A stretch of 8,681 bases of DNA from Tissierella_B sp964485455 (GTDB taxonomy: Bacteria; Bacillota; Clostridia; Tissierellales; Tissierellaceae): the NCBI GenBank assembly GCA_964485455.1, contig CAZAJU010000084.1:1-8681 (forward strand), read 5' to 3'. Positions 5,640 through 8,681 of the stretch are shown piece after piece. The position numbers and the translations under genes were made by a program. The notes below the pieces were generated by a model that saw only the letters and a program-made list of their open reading frames with translations, searched no databases and was not told where the DNA came from. Each line of letters starts with the position of its first letter. The stretch's first letter is position 1.

Positions 5640-6062
5640 ATGAAAGCTAACTATGAAGATTTAGTTATAGATCTAAAAAACAAGAACATTCGTCTTTCAC
5701 ATCAAAGACTTAAGGTTTTAGAATACATGAATAATAACAGGGTTCATCCTACAGTGGATCAGATTTATACAGACCTTCATAAGGAGATTCCAACCCTTTC
5801 TAAGACCACCATTTATAATACTCTTAATGTATTAGTAGAAGCAGGCCTTGTAAATGCATTGACCATAGGAGATAATGAAACTAAATATGATATGGTTAAT
5901 GATAACCATGGTCATTTTAAATGTGAGTCCTGCGGAAATATATTTGATTTCCACATTAACATGGACTCTGTTGAATCAGAAGGTCTAAATGACTTTGAGA
6001 TTCATAAAAAAGATATTAATTTACTAGGCTTATGCCCAGCATGTCTAGAAAATAAAAATTAA
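5640..6062 (+). CDS. perR: peroxide-responsive Fur-family repressor PerR
   Basis: This Fur-family metal-dependent DNA-binding repressor senses peroxide by metal-catalysed oxidation of histidine ligands. Numbered from the chosen start it has His36, Asp84, His90, His92 and Asp103. These are exactly one less than the B. subtilis PerR regulatory-site residues His37, Asp85, His91, His93 and Asp104. The Asp at 103, rather than Glu, favours PerR over Fur or Zur. The structural zinc site is C95-x2-C98 and C132-x2-C135. The winged helix is residues 5-75 or so (SKTTIYNTLNVL recognition region). An in-frame ATG at 5631 touches the AAAGG, so the ATG at 5640, eight bases after AAAGGA, is preferred (140 residues). 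It is followed 20 bases later by rubrerythrin. Confidence 0.93.
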   Translation: MKANYEDLVIDLKNKNIRLSHQRLKVLEYMNNNRVHPTVDQIYTDLHKEIPTLSKTTIYNTLNVLVEAGLVNALTIGDNETKYDMVNDNHGHFKCESCGNIFDFHINMDSVESEGLNDFEIHKKDINLLGLCPACLENKN

Positions 6063-6082
6063 TAAAATATGGAGGAGATTAA

Positions 6083-6574
6083 ATGTCAGAACAACTAATC
6101 AAAAACCTACTTGATGCATTTGCTGGAGAATCACAAGCAAACAGAAAATACTTATCCTATGCTAAGAAGGCTGAGCAAGAAGGAAAATTAAACGCAGCAA
6201 AATTATTTAGAGCAGCTTCAGATGCAGAAGCTATTCATGCAGCAAATCACCTAAAAAATGCTGGAAAAATACTTTCTACAGCTGAAAATCTTCAAGATGC
6301 AATAAATGGTGAAACATTTGAGTTTGAAACAATGTACCCACCATATTTTGAACTTGCTAAAGAAGAAGGAAACAAAGCTGCAGAAATAGGATTCCATGGT
6401 GCTATGGAAGCTGAAAGAGTTCATGCTAAGCTTTATACTGAAGCTTTAGCAAATATAGATAGCACTGAAGAAATATTCTACTATCTATGTCCTGTATGTG
6501 GAAACATAGAAACTAGCATACCTGAAAAATGTTTCATATGTAATGTAGACGGATCTAAATTTATTAAATACTAA
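6083..6574 (+). CDS. rbr: rubrerythrin
   Basis: This is a non-haem diiron peroxidase that reduces hydrogen peroxide in anaerobes, with electrons passing through a rubredoxin-like centre. The N-terminal four-helix ferritin-like domain (about 1-130) shows Glu16 in AGES, Glu49-x2-His52 in DAEAIHA and Glu111-x2-His114 in EAERVHA. The remaining carboxylate ligands probably come from Glu77/Glu80. The C-terminal FeS4 domain has C136-P-V-C139 and C150-F-I-C153. The rubredoxin domain is at the C terminus, unlike the reverse rubrerythrins of some clostridia. At 163 residues it is at the compact end of the family. GGAGGAG lies at 6071-6077. It is the second gene of the perR operon and should be de-repressed with it by peroxide. 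Confidence 0.95.
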   Translation: MSEQLIKNLLDAFAGESQANRKYLSYAKKAEQEGKLNAAKLFRAASDAEAIHAANHLKNAGKILSTAENLQDAINGETFEFETMYPPYFELAKEEGNKAAEIGFHGAMEAERVHAKLYTEALANIDSTEEIFYYLCPVCGNIETSIPEKCFICNVDGSKFIKY

Positions 6575-6577
6575 AAC

Positions 6578-6611
6578 AAACCCAGGAAATCTATTGATTT
6601 CCTGGGTTTTT
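6578..6611. terminator. strong bidirectional terminator after rbr
   Basis: AAACCCAGGAAATC pairs perfectly with GATTTCCTGGGTTT (14 pairs, TATT loop) and continues into a T-run on the plus strand. On the minus strand it is followed by GTTTTAG. It therefore can serve both perR-rbr and the convergent folate cluster. Confidence 0.92.
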
Positions 6612-6648
6612 CTATTTATCCAATATTCTTTATAGAAATTTAAAAAAT

Positions 6649-7125
6649 TTAATATTTTAAATTGAATTTCTGACCATTTGCAAATCTCTTACATTCAGCC
6701 TTTGCATTGCAGCTATAGCAAGGTCTTGAAATCTTGTCAGCTTCATATAAGATTGCCTTAAGATTTGAATCATGATCCTTTTGTCTATGTGCTCTAATAG
6801 CCCCAAGAACTTGATCAATCTCTACTGATGTAAAACCGCATTTAGTTAGAATTGGTTCAGCTAGCTCAGCACTTACAATGGCATGGTCCTTTCCTTCCTT
6901 GTATTCCAACCATCTTCCGATATCATGAAGAAGACCTGCTGCATATATTAATTCCTTATCTATGCCATAGCCTTTTTCTAGATTGAGAATATATGCCACC
7001 CTGCAAACATCCATGAAGTGATTTATATCGTGATGACAAAAGACCCTGTCAGTCTCAAGAGCTTCATTCGTCTTAATATAGAGTTTGAATTCTTCATTTT
7101 CTAGAATACAATTGATTCTATCCAT
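6649..7125 (-). CDS. HD-domain metal-dependent phosphohydrolase linked to the folate cluster
   Basis: This is a 158-residue HD-superfamily protein. Visible metal-ligand candidates are His36, His67-Asp68 (LLHDIGR), His81, His113 (RAH) and Asp130 (EAD). The extra histidines between the HD pair and the last Asp suggest a two-metal site. After the HD core comes a cysteine cluster, C136-x2-C139-x5-C145 (SRPCYSCNAKAECKR), which could bind metal. Its ATG overlaps the folK stop by one base (TAATG), implying translational coupling and a shared pathway. Substrate is unknown. Because dihydroneopterin triphosphate must lose phosphate before FolB acts, a role in that step is an attractive but unproven inference. 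The archaeal pterin enzyme MptB, also an HD protein, is a precedent for HD chemistry on pterin phosphates. Confidence 0.85.
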   Translation of the reverse strand: MDRINCILENEEFKLYIKTNEALETDRVFCHHDINHFMDVCRVAYILNLEKGYGIDKELIYAAGLLHDIGRWLEYKEGKDHAIVSAELAEPILTKCGFTSVEIDQVLGAIRAHRQKDHDSNLKAILYEADKISRPCYSCNAKAECKRFANGQKFNLKY

Positions 7126-7604
7126 TAATCTATAGCCTTTCTAATTTCTTCACCCTTTAGGTTTTCTAGGATATCCTTAATATGTTTATTATCAAGCACT
7201 ATCTCGGGCTCGATTTCAAATAAAGGCACCATAACAAAGTTTCTTTCCTGCATTCTTGGATGTGGAATAGTAAGATTTTCCGACTCAATTTTTAAGTCAT
7301 CATATAGTAAAATATCAACATCTATATTCCTAGGTCCATTTATTATGGTTTTAATCCTTTTCATTCCTTTTTCTATACTTTGGGTATATTCCAAAAGCTC
7401 ATAGGGATTTAATTCAGTTTCTCCCTTAATAACTATATTAAGAAACCAAGGCTGGTCCTTGAAGCCTACAGGTTCTGTTTCATAGAATGAGGACCTTTTA
7501 AGAATTTTGACTTTGCTTTTCAAAAGTTCCAGAGCATTTTCTATGTTATCTCTAGTTTCTCCAATATTGCTTCCTAAACCAAGATAAACTCTATGCATAG
7601 TCAT
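7125..7604 (-). CDS. folK: 2-amino-4-hydroxy-6-hydroxymethyldihydropteridine pyrophosphokinase (HPPK)
   Basis: This enzyme transfers pyrophosphate from ATP to 6-hydroxymethyl-7,8-dihydropterin, making the substrate for dihydropteroate synthase. The 159-residue protein has LGLGSNIG (8-15), FYETEPVGFKDQPWFLN (40-56) and GPRNIDVDILLY (90-101). The two magnesium-binding aspartates are Asp95 and Asp97, and IPHPRMQERNFVMVPL (113-128) includes His115. These numbers match E. coli HPPK. Arg92 is kept, but the catalytic-loop region reads MKRIKTIIN instead of the usual arginine-rich GR-x-R stretch, with Ile at the position of E. coli Arg88. The ATG follows AAAGGAG. It overlaps the folB end by 14 bases and the HD gene start by one, so the three genes are tightly coupled. 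Confidence 0.95.
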   Translation of the reverse strand: MTMHRVYLGLGSNIGETRDNIENALELLKSKVKILKRSSFYETEPVGFKDQPWFLNIVIKGETELNPYELLEYTQSIEKGMKRIKTIINGPRNIDVDILLYDDLKIESENLTIPHPRMQERNFVMVPLFEIEPEIVLDNKHIKDILENLKGEEIRKAID

Positions 7605-7962
7605 TTCTACTCCTTTTAATCTCTACACCAAAGTAATCAAAGATACCAGCCACAGGGGCACCTGGTTTTCTAATAGTTATTTCAACCTCCTGTATTATCT
7701 CAAAATCGGATAATATCCTTGCGCACAATCTATGGGATAGTGCTTCTAAAAGATCGAAACGTTCTTCAGTGACTACCTTTTTTATAACCTCATAAACTTC
7801 CGCATAACTTACAGTATGATTTAGGTCATCTGTCCTTCCTGCACCTTTTAGGTTTAAATACAGCTTAGCATCTATATGGAATTTCTGGCCTAGGACCTTC
7901 TCCTCCTGCATTACACCATGATAACCATAAAAAACCATGTTTTTCATTAAAATACAATCCAA
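7591..7962 (-). CDS. folB: dihydroneopterin aldolase
   Basis: This enzyme cleaves 7,8-dihydroneopterin to 6-hydroxymethyl-7,8-dihydropterin and glycolaldehyde. The chosen frame gives 123 residues with FYGYHGV (11-17), Glu21, Tyr53 in VSYAEVY, Glu73 in LLEALSHRL and Lys99 in RKPGAP. These align with Glu22, Tyr54, Glu74 and Lys100 of S. aureus FolB. An in-frame GTG at 7971 lies within the only good ribosome binding site, AGAGGTGA. The TTG at 7960-7962, six bases after AGAGGTG, is therefore the better start, and it yields MDCILMKNMVFYGYHG, the normal length of the family N terminus. The gene runs into folK with a 14-base overlap. Confidence 0.92.
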   Translation of the reverse strand: MDCILMKNMVFYGYHGVMQEEKVLGQKFHIDAKLYLNLKGAGRTDDLNHTVSYAEVYEVIKKVVTEERFDLLEALSHRLCARILSDFEIIQEVEITIRKPGAPVAGIFDYFGVEIKRSRNDYA

Positions 7963-8024
7963 ATTATTCACCTCTAATCATTGCATAAGTAACATAGGCT
8001 CTAACAGTATTATGTCTTCTCACT

Positions 8025-8079
8025 AAAGCTTAATTCTTTGTTTGAAAACATGATAGTTTTTCTTTGTAACTTAAGCTTT
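8025..8079. repeat. interrupted inverted repeat in the folE-folB gap
   Basis: AAAGCTTAA (8025-8033) and TTAAGCTTT (8071-8079) are exact complements across 37 bases. Inside them GAAAAC (8044-8049) can pair with GTTTTTC. This suggests a compound hairpin in the 131-base gap between the folE stop and the folB start. No T-run follows on the minus strand, so it is not a typical terminator, and I see no convincing promoter in the gap. Confidence 0.35.
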
Positions 8080-8093
8080 TCATTCTTCCCAAA

Positions 8094-8654
8094 TTATTTA
8101 TTAATCATTGATAATACTTCTGCTCTAGATTTTGAATCAGTAGCAAAGGTTCCTCTAACAGCAGAGGTAATTGTCTTTGAACCTGGTTTTTTAACCCCTC
8201 TCATAGTCATGCACATATGCTCAGCCTCTACTACTACTATTACACCGTATGGATCTAGCTTTTCAACTATGGCATCTGCTACAGTAGCAGTCAACCTTTC
8301 TTGAAGCTGAGGTCTCTTTGCAACAGTATCTACAACTCTAGCAAGCTTACTAAGTCCTGTAAGTCTACCACCCTTTGGAAGATAACCTACATGAGCTTTA
8401 CCAAAAAACGGAACTAGATGATGCTCACATACTGAATAGAAAGGTATATCCTTAATCAATACTAGCTCTTCATATTTCTCATCTTGGAAATATACCTCTA
8501 AGTATTTCTTAGGGTCTTCGCTTAAACCTGCGAATATTTCCTCATACATTCTAGCCATTCTCTTTGGTGTATCTAACAGTCCTTCTCTATCTGGGTCTTC
8601 TCCAATTGCATATAATATCTCTCTTACTGCTTTCTCAATTCTTTCCTTATCCAC
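8094..8654 (-). CDS. folE: GTP cyclohydrolase I
   Basis: This enzyme converts GTP to 7,8-dihydroneopterin triphosphate and formate, the first step of folate (and other pterin) synthesis; it acts as a decamer with catalytic zinc. At 186 residues it is a normal bacterial length. Zinc ligands are Cys76 and His79 in SVCEHHL and Cys148 in EHMCMTMRGV, matching Cys110, His113 and Cys181 of E. coli. Other hallmarks are the N-terminal DPDREGLLDTPKRMARMYEE (20-39), GYLPKGGRLTGLSKLARVVD (90-109) and the RPQLQERLT segment. The start is GTG at 8652-8654, seven bases after AAGGAG. It is the first gene of the cluster inside the window; its promoter is probably at or beyond the right edge. Confidence 0.96.
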   Translation of the reverse strand: MDKERIEKAVREILYAIGEDPDREGLLDTPKRMARMYEEIFAGLSEDPKKYLEVYFQDEKYEELVLIKDIPFYSVCEHHLVPFFGKAHVGYLPKGGRLTGLSKLARVVDTVAKRPQLQERLTATVADAIVEKLDPYGVIVVVEAEHMCMTMRGVKKPGSKTITSAVRGTFATDSKSRAEVLSMINK

Positions 8655-8681
8655 AGTATCACTCCTTATATATTAGCAAAG

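Noticed and set aside
7972..8093. Remnant of folP in the folE-folB gap
   Set aside because: The stretch is very AT-rich with stops in all frames I checked and shows no dihydropteroate synthase motif.
8038..8304. 88-codon plus-strand frame across the folE end
   Set aside because: Mostly antisense to the well-conserved C-terminal half of GTP cyclohydrolase I, with no ribosome binding site.
1..8681. CRISPR array, insertion sequence, toxin-antitoxin or phage-defence system
   Set aside because: No regularly spaced repeats, transposase, or small paired genes of those kinds are present; all sizeable genes have housekeeping or transport assignments except the NYN and HD proteins.

Overview
The window is AT-rich and looks chromosomal. 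It comes from a low-G+C Firmicute, most likely an anaerobe of the class Clostridia. The evidence is strong AGGAGG-type ribosome binding sites, a T-box leader, a lysine riboswitch, a PerR-rubrerythrin operon and many intrinsic terminators. I cannot place it to genus. I see no phage, transposase, CRISPR array, tRNA or rRNA.

Layout. Positions 1-60 are a G+C-richer edge of uncertain identity. A T-box leader with its own promoter (about 62-374, minus strand) points at a gene beyond the left edge; its probable specifier is GCU (Ala). Positions 382-2902 (minus) hold a three-gene amino-acid ABC importer: binding lipoprotein, permease and ATPase. The 534-base gap upstream (2903-3436) is filled mainly by a lysine riboswitch with a terminator and promoter, so the importer is most simply a lysine transporter repressed by lysine. 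Two related roughly 60-base two-hairpin elements lie before the binding-protein gene and before the permease gene. Diverging from the riboswitch promoter is mnmA (plus strand, tRNA 2-thiouridylase). It converges on a gene for a NYN-nuclease/OST-HTH protein (minus). That gene diverges from perR-rbr (plus), an oxidative-stress operon with a good promoter and a perfect 7-1-7 Per box. A bidirectional terminator separates rbr from a convergent folate cluster (minus) reading folE, folB, folK and an HD-domain phosphohydrolase.

How the parts work together. The importer operon is set by a lysine-sensing transcription terminator. It probably reads on into the T-box leader, whose terminator would also be the first terminator after the ATPase gene. 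PerR probably represses its own operon and the co-transcribed rubrerythrin until peroxide inactivates it. FolE makes dihydroneopterin triphosphate; FolB and FolK act two and three steps later. The dephosphorylation step has no classical enzyme here and the HD protein is a candidate. folP is not in the window.

I found no clearly new multi-gene system. The items most worth a second look are the duplicated hairpin element with a compensatory base-pair change, the folate-linked HD protein with its Cys cluster, and the abutting lysine-riboswitch and T-box units.
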